Positions 1 to 5,833 of a stretch of DNA of 9,049 nt are shown piece by piece. The notes beneath the pieces were generated by a model, which had not been told where the DNA came from, ran no database searches, and worked only from the letters and a program-made list of their open reading frames with translations. Each line of letters begins with the position of its first letter. Position 1 is the first letter of the stretch. Origin of the DNA: Acholeplasmataceae bacterium UBA4853 (lineage in GTDB: Bacteria > Bacillota_I > Bacilli_A > Acholeplasmatales > Acholeplasmataceae); the NCBI GenBank assembly GCA_002399815.1, contig DHEJ01000036.1, positions 102,868 to 111,916 on the forward strand, given 5' to 3'. The translations under genes were made by a program, and so were the position numbers.

Positions 1-867
1 ACATCAAATATGCCAGTTGCAGCACGTGAAGCAAGTATTTATACTGGGTTAACGATTGCTGAGTACTATAGAGATATGGGTTATCATGTAGCAATCATGG
101 CCGATTCCACTTCAAGATGGGCAGAAGCATTAAGAGAAATATCTGGTAGATTAGAAGAAATGCCAGCTGAAGAAGGATTTCCTGCATATTTACCATCAAG
201 AATTTCACAGTTCTATGAACGTGCTGGATATATGATTAATTTAAATCATTCAACAGGTTCTGTTTCAATTATTGGAGCAGTATCACCACAAGGTTCAGAC
301 TTTAGTGAACCAGTAACTCAAAATACAAAACGATTTGTTCGTTGTTTCTGGGCACTTGATAAAGCACTTGCTTATCAAAGACACTTTGCAGCAGTCAACT
401 GGAATTTAAGTTATTCAGAATATATTAATGATCTAACATCATTTTATGATAATTCAGTGGATCCAAAGTTCTTAAAGTATCGTCGTCAAATCGCAAGTTT
501 ATTAACTGAAGAAACACAATTAATGGAAATTGTTAAATTAATTGGTAGTGATGTATTACCAGATGATCAAAAATTAATCATTGAAATTGGACGTGTCATT
601 CGTTTAGGATTCCTACAACAAAATGCATTCCATAAAGTTGATACTTATGTACCACTTGAAAAACAATTAAAAATGATGGAAACAATTATCCATTTATATG
701 AACAATCCTTAAAGTTCATTCAAAAAGGTAAGGCGATTTCACTCATATTAAAGACCCATATTTATGAAGAAGTTATTCAATTAAAATATACTATTGGTAA
801 TGATGAATTTGAAAAGTTTGAAATATTAAAAGATAAGATCACACATACAATTGATCAGATCTTCTAA
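1..867 (+). CDS. ntpA: V-type ATPase subunit A (catalytic), 5' end missing
   Basis: This is the C-terminal half of the catalytic A subunit of a bacterial V/A-type ATPase, which couples ATP hydrolysis or synthesis to H+ or Na+ movement across the membrane. The reading frame is open from base 1, where three codons (Thr-Ser-Asn) precede Met-Pro-Val-Ala-Ala-Arg-Glu, a block typical of the middle of subunit A. The ATG at 10 is therefore an internal methionine and not the start. Further family signatures are DSTSRWAEALREISGRLEEM, then the segment around GFPAYLPSRISQFYERAG, and the conserved SPQGSDFSEPVTQ loop. The C-terminal part is the helical domain contacting the central stalk. The P-loop and catalytic glutamate lie upstream of the window. 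Subunit B follows after 17 bases, so the genes are one operon. The ion specificity cannot be judged because the membrane-ring subunit is not here. Confidence 0.97.
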   Translation, partial: TSNMPVAAREASIYTGLTIAEYYRDMGYHVAIMADSTSRWAEALREISGRLEEMPAEEGFPAYLPSRISQFYERAGYMINLNHSTGSVSIIGAVSPQGSDFSEPVTQNTKRFVRCFWALDKALAYQRHFAAVNWNLSYSEYINDLTSFYDNSVDPKFLKYRRQIASLLTEETQLMEIVKLIGSDVLPDDQKLIIEIGRVIRLGFLQQNAFHKVDTYVPLEKQLKMMETIIHLYEQSLKFIQKGKAISLILKTHIYEEVIQLKYTIGNDEFEKFEILKDKITHTIDQIF

Positions 868-884
868 GGAAAGGTGGCACTATT

Positions 885-2321
885 ATGAGTTTAGAATATA
901 TTGGATTGAATAAAATCAATGGACCACTTATCTTTTTAGAAGGGGTCAAGAATGTTGGATTTGAAGAAGTTGTTGAAATTCGTTTAGAAAATAATGAGAT
1001 TAGACACGGAAGAGTTATTGAAATTAATGGTGATATTGTCGCAATTCAAGTATTTGAAGGTACTGAAGAGATGACATTAAAAAATGTAGGGACTAAATTT
1101 ATTGGTAAACCATTAACGATTAGTTTATCTACAGAAGTATTAGGTAGAACCTTTGATGGTACAGGTAAACCGATTGATAATTTAGGACCAGTATTTTCAA
1201 AAGTTAATTTAGATATTAACGGATTACCGTTAAATCCAGTAGCAAGAAGTTATCCTAGAAACTTTATTCAAACAGGAATTTCATCTATTGATACCTTAAC
1301 AACATTAATTAGAGGTCAAAAATTACCGATTTTTACATCAACTGGATTAACGCATAATGAACTTGCTGTTCAAATCGTTAAAAACGCTAAAATTGCTGAA
1401 AAAGAACATGAAAAGTTTTGTATCGTGTTTGCTGCTATGGGTGTTAAACACGATGTAGCACAATACTTTAAAGCAGAATTTGAACAAGCACATGTTATGG
1501 ACCGTGTTGTGATGTTTATTAATGTAGCAAGCGATCCTATTATTGAAAGAATTTTAACACCAAGAGCAGCACTAACAACTGCTGAATATTTAGCATTTGA
1601 AGAAGGCTATCATGTACTAGTTGTTTTAACTGATATGACTGCTTATTGTGAAGCATTAAGAGAGTTTTCATCATCTAAAGGTGAAATTCCAGGTAGAAAA
1701 GGTTATCCAGGTTACCTATATTCAGACCTTTCTTCTTTATATGAAAGAGCAGGGATGGTTGAAGGTAAACATGGTTCTGTCACTCAAATTCCAATTCTTA
1801 CGATGCCTAATGATGATATGACACATCCAGTACCGGATTTAACAGGATATATTACAGAAGGTCAAATCGTTTTAGATAAGAATTTAAAACAAAGAGGGAT
1901 TTTCCCTCCAATTTCAATTCTACCTTCATTATCTCGTTTAATGAAAGACGGGATTGGAGAAAAATATACAAGAATTGATCATCCAATTTTATCTAACCAA
2001 CTATTTGCAAGCTATGCAAAAGTTCAAGAAGTTAAGGCACTTGCAGCAGTTATTGGGGAAGATGAATTAAGCCAAGTAGATAAATCATTTATTTTATTTG
2101 GTAAACTCTTTGAACAACATTTCCTAAATCAAGGAGATGAAAATAGACGTTTAGGTGAATCACTGGATTTAGGTTGGGACTTATTGAGTTTACTACCTAA
2201 ATTTGAGTTAAACCGTTTAAGTGATAAAGAGATTGAAACATATATTCATAAGGATAAGGCACTTGCTAGATTCAATTTAACTAAAGAAAGTTTAATAGAT
2301 AAGATTCTAGGAAAAATGTAG
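885..2321 (+). CDS. ntpB: V-type ATPase subunit B
   Basis: This is the non-catalytic B subunit, which alternates with A in the A3B3 head and completes each catalytic site. The protein has 478 residues, close to the family norm. The N-terminal beta-barrel comes first (about 1-75). A nucleotide-binding fold follows, in which the P-loop is degenerate (TSTGLTHNE, about 151-159). This is normal for B and marks it as the non-catalytic subunit. The block around residues 249-290 (TDMTAYCEALRE, then RKGYPGYLYSDLSSLYERAG) is characteristic. LPSLSRLMKDGIG holds Arg351, which matches the arginine finger known from the Enterococcus hirae B subunit. The start is supported by an AAGGAAAGG-type ribosome site at 866-874, overlapping the end of subunit A. 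Subunit D follows after 9 bases. Confidence 0.98.
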   Translation: MSLEYIGLNKINGPLIFLEGVKNVGFEEVVEIRLENNEIRHGRVIEINGDIVAIQVFEGTEEMTLKNVGTKFIGKPLTISLSTEVLGRTFDGTGKPIDNLGPVFSKVNLDINGLPLNPVARSYPRNFIQTGISSIDTLTTLIRGQKLPIFTSTGLTHNELAVQIVKNAKIAEKEHEKFCIVFAAMGVKHDVAQYFKAEFEQAHVMDRVVMFINVASDPIIERILTPRAALTTAEYLAFEEGYHVLVVLTDMTAYCEALREFSSSKGEIPGRKGYPGYLYSDLSSLYERAGMVEGKHGSVTQIPILTMPNDDMTHPVPDLTGYITEGQIVLDKNLKQRGIFPPISILPSLSRLMKDGIGEKYTRIDHPILSNQLFASYAKVQEVKALAAVIGEDELSQVDKSFILFGKLFEQHFLNQGDENRRLGESLDLGWDLLSLLPKFELNRLSDKEIETYIHKDKALARFNLTKESLIDKILGKM

Positions 2322-2330
2322 GTATAAAAT

Positions 2331-2930
2331 ATGGTGGTTGCTACTAAAGGTAATTTAATCCAACTTAAAAAATCATTAATTCTTGCTAAGAATGGTGAAG
2401 TTTTAATGGACCGTAAGAAAAACATTTTAATTCGTGAAATGCTTCTTTTACTATCTGAAGTTTCAACCATAAGAGAAGAGATTACCTCAACTTATCAGAA
2501 AGCATATCAAGCACTTCAAGATGCTAATATTACATTAGGGATTGTTGGTGAGATTGCTAAAGCAATTCCTATTGATGATAATATCTTAGTATCATATCGT
2601 TCTGTGATGGGTGTTGATTTACCAACAATTACTTATGAAAAACCTCAAATTAGATTAAGTTATGGTCTTAGATCAACCAATTCAAAGTTTGACTATGCCT
2701 ATAGAATGTTTCAAGATGCAAGAGACTTAACGATTAAATTGTCACAATTAGATGCCTCTGCATATCGTTTAGCCAATGCAATTCGTAAGAGTCAAAAAAG
2801 ATATAATGCACTACAAAATGTTGTTATTCCTGATATTCAAACCAATATAAAATCGATAACTGAAGTTTTAGAAGAACAAGAACGTGAAGAATTTATCCGT
2901 TTAAAGGTGATTAAGAAAACGAAGTTTTAA
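2331..2930 (+). CDS. ntpD: V-type ATPase subunit D (central stalk)
   Basis: Subunit D is the rotor shaft whose long coiled coil runs inside the A3B3 head and passes torque to the membrane ring. The 199-residue product is slightly shorter than the usual 205-215. The N-terminal pattern TKGNLIQLKKSLILAKNGEVLMDRK matches in type the ...L..LK..L..A..G..LL..KR opening of the family. The C-terminal helix includes RRx-rich AYRLANAIRKSQKRYNALQN, followed by VIPDIQTNIKSI, the second signature of subunit D (about 143-175). The middle (about 75-120) is the less conserved globular tip. The ribosome site is weak (TAGG at 2319-2322, overlapping the B stop), which suggests translation coupled to subunit B. 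This is the last ATPase gene: no H or J homologue follows. Confidence 0.93.
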   Translation: MVVATKGNLIQLKKSLILAKNGEVLMDRKKNILIREMLLLLSEVSTIREEITSTYQKAYQALQDANITLGIVGEIAKAIPIDDNILVSYRSVMGVDLPTITYEKPQIRLSYGLRSTNSKFDYAYRMFQDARDLTIKLSQLDASAYRLANAIRKSQKRYNALQNVVIPDIQTNIKSITEVLEEQEREEFIRLKVIKKTKF

Positions 2931-2938
2931 GGTGGCTT

Positions 2939-3577
2939 ATGAATTCAGACACACACAAAAAATTCATTAAAAACATTAAAAATATAATCTACTACGGTGT
3001 GGTTATATTTTTAGTTTTTATCATCTCTATTTCTTTGTTTATACCTAATGGTTTAGTTAGAATTGTTGGATTTGGTTGGTACCGAGTAGTTTCTGCTTCA
3101 ATGGAACCTTTAATTATGACCGGAGACTATATTATTGTTACTAGAAAAGATGATGCATCAGGTTTAAAAGATGGCGATATTATTGTTTTTGAAACATATT
3201 TTTATAATCCAGCTAAAGGTGGTTATGGAAAAGATATTGTAACCCACCACTTTTATAAAATTGATGAGAATGGATATATTATTACATATCCACATTCACA
3301 ATATGGATTACCTGAGGATGAAAGATATTATGATCCTTGGCGTAAGGGTCCAAATGAACCATATTATGTAACAGAAGATGATTTGATTGGTGTTCATAAA
3401 TTAACACTACCACTAGCTGGTACGATAAACTTTTTAACCTCCCCTTATGGGATTTTAGTTATTGTAATTAATGTGGGGTTAATTATTGGATTATATATGA
3501 TATTAAAAAAAGATAGAGTCATACCAAAGGATAATGAGGATCAAAGTGATGATGTGGGAAGATCTGATCAAAACTGA
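2939..3577 (+). CDS. Signal peptidase I, ER/SipW-like Ser-His type
   Basis: A membrane-bound protease of family S26 that removes signal peptides on the outer face of the membrane. The 212-residue protein has an N-terminal membrane segment (about 15-36) and a second one near the C-terminus (about 168-188), with a charged tail inside. The catalytic serine is Ser54 in SASMEP, followed by TGDYIIV and DGDIIVF. Where bacterial LepB-type enzymes carry the general-base lysine, this protein has VTHHF, with His103 in the position of the catalytic histidine. It therefore belongs to the archaeal/ER/SipW class. The usual GDNN...D acidic box after the histidine is not recognisable: its place is taken by a stretch rich in Glu, Asp and Tyr (about 117-150, PEDERYYDPW). 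The start is backed by AAGGTGG at 2929-2935, and the gene lies 8 bases after ntpD, probably co-transcribed. The two-membrane-segment layout is as in SipW. The natural substrates are unknown. Confidence 0.88.
   Translation: MNSDTHKKFIKNIKNIIYYGVVIFLVFIISISLFIPNGLVRIVGFGWYRVVSASMEPLIMTGDYIIVTRKDDASGLKDGDIIVFETYFYNPAKGGYGKDIVTHHFYKIDENGYIITYPHSQYGLPEDERYYDPWRKGPNEPYYVTEDDLIGVHKLTLPLAGTINFLTSPYGILVIVINVGLIIGLYMILKKDRVIPKDNEDQSDDVGRSDQN
3536..3540 (+). promoter_or_regulatory. Ribosome binding site deciding the ung start
   Basis: GAGGA lies inside the end of the signal peptidase gene. It overlaps the in-frame ATG at 3534, so that codon cannot use it. It sits about 8 bases before ATG 3549, which favours 3549 (or the adjacent ATG 3552) as the true start of ung. 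Confidence 0.6.
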
Positions 3578-4196
3578 ATCATTAAAACCATACTATCGAG
3601 TGTTGATGGATTTTTTAGAGAAAAGATCATTAGCGTGTACTATTTATCCTAAAAAAGAACACTGGATGCAATGCTTTTTATTGACTAAGGTTAGTGATGT
3701 GAAGGTTGTTATTATTGGTCAAGACCCCTATCACGGTGAAAATCAAGCACATGGATTAGCTTTTTCTGTGTTAACAAAAAAGCTACCACCAAGTTTAAAA
3801 AACATTTATAAAGAATTAGTTAGTGATTTAAGTATTAAAATGCCAGTATCAGGAGATTTAACACCTTGGGCAAAGCAAGGGGTTTTACTTCTTAATACAT
3901 TATTGACAGTTGAAGCACAAAAACCTTTATCACATAAAGGTATAGGATGGGAGAATTTTAGTTTAGAGGTCATTAAACTATTAAATAGCTTAGATCAACC
4001 CATTGTTTTCTTTTTATGGGGTAGTGAAGCAAGAAGATTAAAAGCTTATTTGAATAATTCTAAGCACCTGATACTAGAAAGTGTGCATCCATCGCCATTA
4101 TCGGCATATAACGGATTTTTTGGGAGTAAACCTTTTTCAAAAGCGAACACCTTTTTAGAAAAACATCATGTAAAAAGTATTGATTGGCAACTATAA
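3549..4196 (+). CDS. ung: Uracil-DNA glycosylase, family 1
   Basis: Removes uracil from DNA by cleaving its N-glycosidic bond, starting base-excision repair. All family-1 motifs are present (numbering from ATG 3549, 215 residues). GQDPYHG carries Asp59, which activates the water. LLLNTLLTVE carries Asn116, the uracil-reading residue. FFLWGSEA is the next conserved strand. HPSPLSAYNGFFG carries His180 and the minor-groove leucine loop. Length is normal for the family. The open frame extends back to ATG 3534, but that codon coincides with the ribosome site, and the extra five residues match nothing at the family N-terminus. Met-Met-Trp-Glu at 3549 fits better. The gene overlaps the signal peptidase gene by 29 bases in another frame, so the two are likely translationally coupled. 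No terminator follows directly. The promoter for folT lies in the last codons of this gene. Confidence 0.96.
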   Translation: MMWEDLIKTESLKPYYRVLMDFLEKRSLACTIYPKKEHWMQCFLLTKVSDVKVVIIGQDPYHGENQAHGLAFSVLTKKLPPSLKNIYKELVSDLSIKMPVSGDLTPWAKQGVLLLNTLLTVEAQKPLSHKGIGWENFSLEVIKLLNSLDQPIVFFLWGSEARRLKAYLNNSKHLILESVHPSPLSAYNGFFGSKPFSKANTFLEKHHVKSIDWQL

Positions 4197-4207
4197 TCAT
4201 GTATAAT
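4180..4207 (+). promoter_or_regulatory. Probable promoter of the riboswitch-folT unit
   Basis: TTGATT (4180-4185) as -35 and a perfect TATAAT (4202-4207) as -10, separated by 16 bases. The -35 box is in the last codons of ung. Transcription would begin near 4214, just before the first paired element of the proposed riboswitch, which supports the assignment. A second TATAAT at 4192-4197, overlapping the ung stop, is a less well placed alternative. Confidence 0.6.
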
Positions 4208-4220
4208 GAAGCATAACAAA

Positions 4221-4306
4221 TGAAGATATGCGTCAAGTGTCTATTCTACTGGATTATGAATAGAACGAACATAAAATTATTTATGGCGGTATATCTTTAG
4301 TGATCC
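4221..4306 (+). promoter_or_regulatory. Tetrahydrofolate (folT, THF-I) riboswitch
   Basis: The leader of folT can be folded by hand into the THF class-I architecture. P2 pairs 4221-4229 with 4291-4299 (nine pairs, one of them G-U). A conserved-looking GCGTCAAGTG follows at 4230-4239. P3 pairs TCTATTC (4240-4246) with GAATAGA (4258-4264). Its loop contains GGAT (4251-4254), which can form the long-range pseudoknot with ATCC (4303-4306), plus a T4255-G4302 wobble. ACGAA (4265-4269) links to P4, CATAAA (4270-4275) with TTTATG (4280-4285) and a four-base loop. GCGG (4286-4289) closes the core. The blocks GCGTnAAGTG, GGAT, ACGAA, GCGG and ATCC occur in the order I recall from the known folT riboswitch. 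P1, which should close the element, is not clear to me. The downstream gene is a folate transporter, exactly the expected target. No covariance search was run. Confidence 0.85.
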
Positions 4307-4331
4307 CTTGGATTTTTTAAGTGGATCTCAC
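4300..4331 (+). promoter_or_regulatory. Candidate riboswitch expression platform
   Basis: The ATCC strand needed for the riboswitch pseudoknot (4303-4306) has competing partners just downstream. One is GGAT at 4310-4313, giving a tiny hairpin with a CTT loop that runs into six T residues (4313-4318), like a weak terminator. The other is GGATC...CAC at 4323-4331, which pairs with GTGATCC (4300-4306) with a small bulge and ends five bases before the AGGAGG at 4336. Pseudoknot formation with folate bound would exclude both. I cannot tell from sequence whether control is at termination or translation. No clear anti-Shine-Dalgarno strand of CCTCC type is present. Confidence 0.35.
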
Positions 4332-4335
4332 ATTT

Positions 4336-4341
4336 AGGAGG
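4336..4341 (+). promoter_or_regulatory. Ribosome binding site deciding the folT start
   Basis: A perfect AGGAGG nine bases before ATG 4351. It rules out the upstream in-frame GTG at 4321, which would place the ribosome site inside the coding region and translate part of the leader. Confidence 0.85.
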
Positions 4342-4350
4342 TCTTTTTTA

Positions 4351-4920
4351 ATGGTAAAGAAAGAATTAAGAAAATTAACGCTAGCAGCAACCCTAACAGC
4401 ACTATCAATAGTGATAGATATTTTAAGTAAAACAATTATTCCATCTGGCGTTTCATTTGGATTTCCATTTTACGCAATTCCTTTAGTCATAGGTTCAATT
4501 GTTTTAGGACCTATTTATGGGGTAACGATGGGCTTTTTATCAGATCTTGTTGGATTTATGAGTTTTCCTCAAGGTACATATGATATATTATTTGCATTAC
4601 AAGCGATGGCTTGGGGTGTTATTCCATGGTTGATTGCACGACGTAAAAGTAGTGCACCAAGAGTAGTTATTGCAGTATTAGTGACACATATTGTTGCTAG
4701 TTTATGTTCAACTACAGCAGATTTTTTTGGAGCGTTTGCTTATAATGGCGGTAATATTAATCAATCCTTTATATATATGTGGCGTTTCCTACCTTTAAGA
4801 CTTATGATGATGCCTGTTAATATCATTTTAATCTCAGTAATTACCTATATTTCAAATCAGAGATTAGAACCAATTTATGAAGAATTCTTTGGAAAAAAGC
4901 AATTAAATAATCAATCTTAA
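4351..4920 (+). CDS. folT: Folate ECF transporter substrate-binding subunit (S component)
   Basis: An integral membrane protein that would bind folate and hand it to the shared energising module (EcfT plus two ATPases), which is encoded elsewhere. The 189-residue product begins with a short basic end (MVKKELRKLT) and has about six membrane segments. Typical S-component features are the first helix LTLAATLTALSIVIDIL, the loop VSFGFPFYAIPLVIGSIVLG, then PIYGVTMGFLSDLVGF, and near the C-terminus WRFLPLRLMMMPVN (about 144-157), a conserved FolT-type arginine/proline helix. Substrate assignment rests on these motifs together with the THF-type riboswitch in its leader. A related vitamin or queuosine-precursor S component is the alternative, and the riboswitch argues against it. 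The gene appears to be its own transcription unit, from the promoter at 4180-4207 to the terminator at 4954-4997. Confidence 0.88.
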   Translation: MVKKELRKLTLAATLTALSIVIDILSKTIIPSGVSFGFPFYAIPLVIGSIVLGPIYGVTMGFLSDLVGFMSFPQGTYDILFALQAMAWGVIPWLIARRKSSAPRVVIAVLVTHIVASLCSTTADFFGAFAYNGGNINQSFIYMWRFLPLRLMMMPVNIILISVITYISNQRLEPIYEEFFGKKQLNNQS

Positions 4921-4953
4921 TAAGATGTAAATTTCATCAATAAGATTAACCAT

Positions 4954-4997
4954 AAAGTACATATCGTAATTTTTTAATTATGAATGTACTTTTTTTT
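4954..4997 (+). terminator. Intrinsic terminator of folT
   Basis: AAAGTACAT (4954-4962) pairs with ATGTACTTT (4984-4992). After one bulged A, the stem continues with TCGTAAT (4964-4970) against ATTATGA (4977-4983), leaving a small T-rich loop. The second arm runs into eight T residues (4990-4997). It lies 33 bases after the folT stop. Confidence 0.85.
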
Positions 4998-5004
4998 ATT
5001 CATT

Positions 5005-5042
5005 AAAAAAAGTAGATACAAAATACTTTATATCTACTTTTT
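5005..5042. terminator. Bidirectional terminator between folT and aquaporin
   Basis: A twelve-pair perfect stem: 5007-5018 (five A then GTAGATA) with 5031-5042 (TATCTAC then five T), with a 12-base loop. Read on the - strand, the arm ends in seven T residues (5011-5005), making a good terminator for the aquaporin gene 30 bases away. On the + strand it ends in five T and backs up the folT terminator. Confidence 0.8.
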
Positions 5043-5072
5043 GGTTTATATAACTATGAAGTTTTTATGAAT

Positions 5073-5741
5073 TTATGATGCTTCTTTTTCATCAAAGAAA
5101 GGTGCGACCATAGCTGCTAAGAATCCACCTACAAGTGGTCCTACGATGAATATCCATAATTCATTTAATGCTTTACCACCTTCAAATAAGGCTGGGAAAA
5201 TTGATCTTGCAGGATTGATTGATGCATTTGTAAATGGTCCTGAAAAATAGATTAATGCTGCAAGTGTTAAACCGATGATTAAACCTGCAAGTTGACTGTT
5301 TTCTTTTTTAGTAGTAACTCTAAGAATTACAAATACGAAGAAGAAAGTGGCTACAAGTTCAACAAGTAAAGCAAGCATTAGAACTAAAAATTCTTCTCTA
5401 CCACCAAAATCATGTAAAATCTTTGTAGCAGCGAGATTACCCATATCACCAATGAATGGGACAAGTAGTAATACAGCAACCAATGATCCTAAAAGCTGTG
5501 CAGTGACATAGAACATAAAATCCTTCCATGAAATTCTTTTTGATAGTGCCATCCCAAGTGATACAGCTGGATTAAAGTGTCCTCCAGAGACACCACCTAC
5601 GGCATAAATCATAGCCATTAAGATTAAACCAAATGCAAGTGCTATTGAAGTTAGACTTAAATTTAATACACCTGCTGCTGATCCGACTAAAACTAATGCG
5701 AAAGTTCCTAAGAATTCCGCTGTATATGCTTTAATTTTCAT
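5073..5741 (-). CDS. Aquaporin-type MIP channel
   Basis: A membrane channel of the major intrinsic protein family. The 222 residues contain six membrane helices and the two half-helix motifs: GGHFNPAV (Asn57) and TNASINPARS (Asn176). Serine follows NPAR where the glycerol facilitator GlpF has aspartate (NPARD), so the protein is closer to the aquaporin branch. By spacing from the NPA motifs, the aromatic/arginine filter is Phe37, Ile164, Ala173, Arg179. The histidine of AqpZ is thus replaced by Ile, a layout like that of archaeal AqpM (Phe, Ile, Ser, Arg), which would give a wider pore than AqpZ. Water and perhaps small neutral solutes are plausible cargo; this is inference. AAGGAG (5756-5751 on the - strand) supports the start at 5741. 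The gene is alone, convergent with folT and divergent from trmFO. Confidence 0.93.
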   Translation of the reverse strand: MKIKAYTAEFLGTFALVLVGSAAGVLNLSLTSIALAFGLILMAMIYAVGGVSGGHFNPAVSLGMALSKRISWKDFMFYVTAQLLGSLVAVLLLVPFIGDMGNLAATKILHDFGGREEFLVLMLALLVELVATFFFVFVILRVTTKKENSQLAGLIIGLTLAALIYFSGPFTNASINPARSIFPALFEGGKALNELWIFIVGPLVGGFLAAMVAPFFDEKEAS

Positions 5742-5763
5742 TTTTTATATCTCCTTAAGTAAT

Positions 5764-5791
5764 ATTATAACTTTTTTTTAAACACATACAA
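5764..5791 (-). promoter_or_regulatory. Probable promoter of the aquaporin gene
   Basis: On the - strand, TATAAT (5769-5764) is preceded by TTGTAT (5791-5786) with a 16-base spacer containing an A-run. Transcription would start near 5757, leaving a leader of only about 15 bases that is almost all ribosome site. Confidence 0.55.
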
Positions 5792-5796
5792 ATGAT

Positions 5797-5810
5797 ATGA
5801 TTTTAATCAT
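5797..5810. repeat. Small inverted repeat between divergent promoters
   Basis: ATGATT (5797-5802) and AATCAT (5805-5810) form a perfect inverted repeat around two T. It lies just upstream of the aquaporin -35 and in the -35/-10 spacer region of the trmFO promoter. It could be an operator, but 6-base arms arise by chance in AT-rich DNA. Confidence 0.35.
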
Positions 5811-5818
5811 GTTATAAT
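5810..5818 (+). promoter_or_regulatory. Probable extended -10 promoter of the trmFO operon
   Basis: TGTTATAAT is a perfect -10 with the TGn extension. No good -35 lies 16-18 bases upstream, which is compatible with an extended -10 promoter. Transcription near 5825 would leave a leader of only about nine bases before the trmFO ATG at 5834, containing GGTGA (5825-5829) as the only ribosome contact. Confidence 0.6.
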
Positions 5819-5833
5819 CTAAGTGGTGAAGAT

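Noticed and set aside
2246..2470. Open frame of 74 codons on the - strand
   Set aside because: It lies across the end of ntpB and start of ntpD, both well supported, and its product shows no recognisable motif.
1..2930. F-type ATP synthase alpha/beta pair
   Set aside because: The residues around TSNMPVAARE, the degenerate B-subunit P-loop and the D-subunit stalk gene are specific to V/A-type enzymes.
3534..3548. ATG at 3534 as the ung start
   Set aside because: The only Shine-Dalgarno-like sequence overlaps this codon and is spaced for 3549. The added residues do not match the family.
4321..4350. GTG at 4321 as the folT start
   Set aside because: It would translate the riboswitch expression region and the AGGAGG itself. 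ATG 4351 has the ideal ribosome site.
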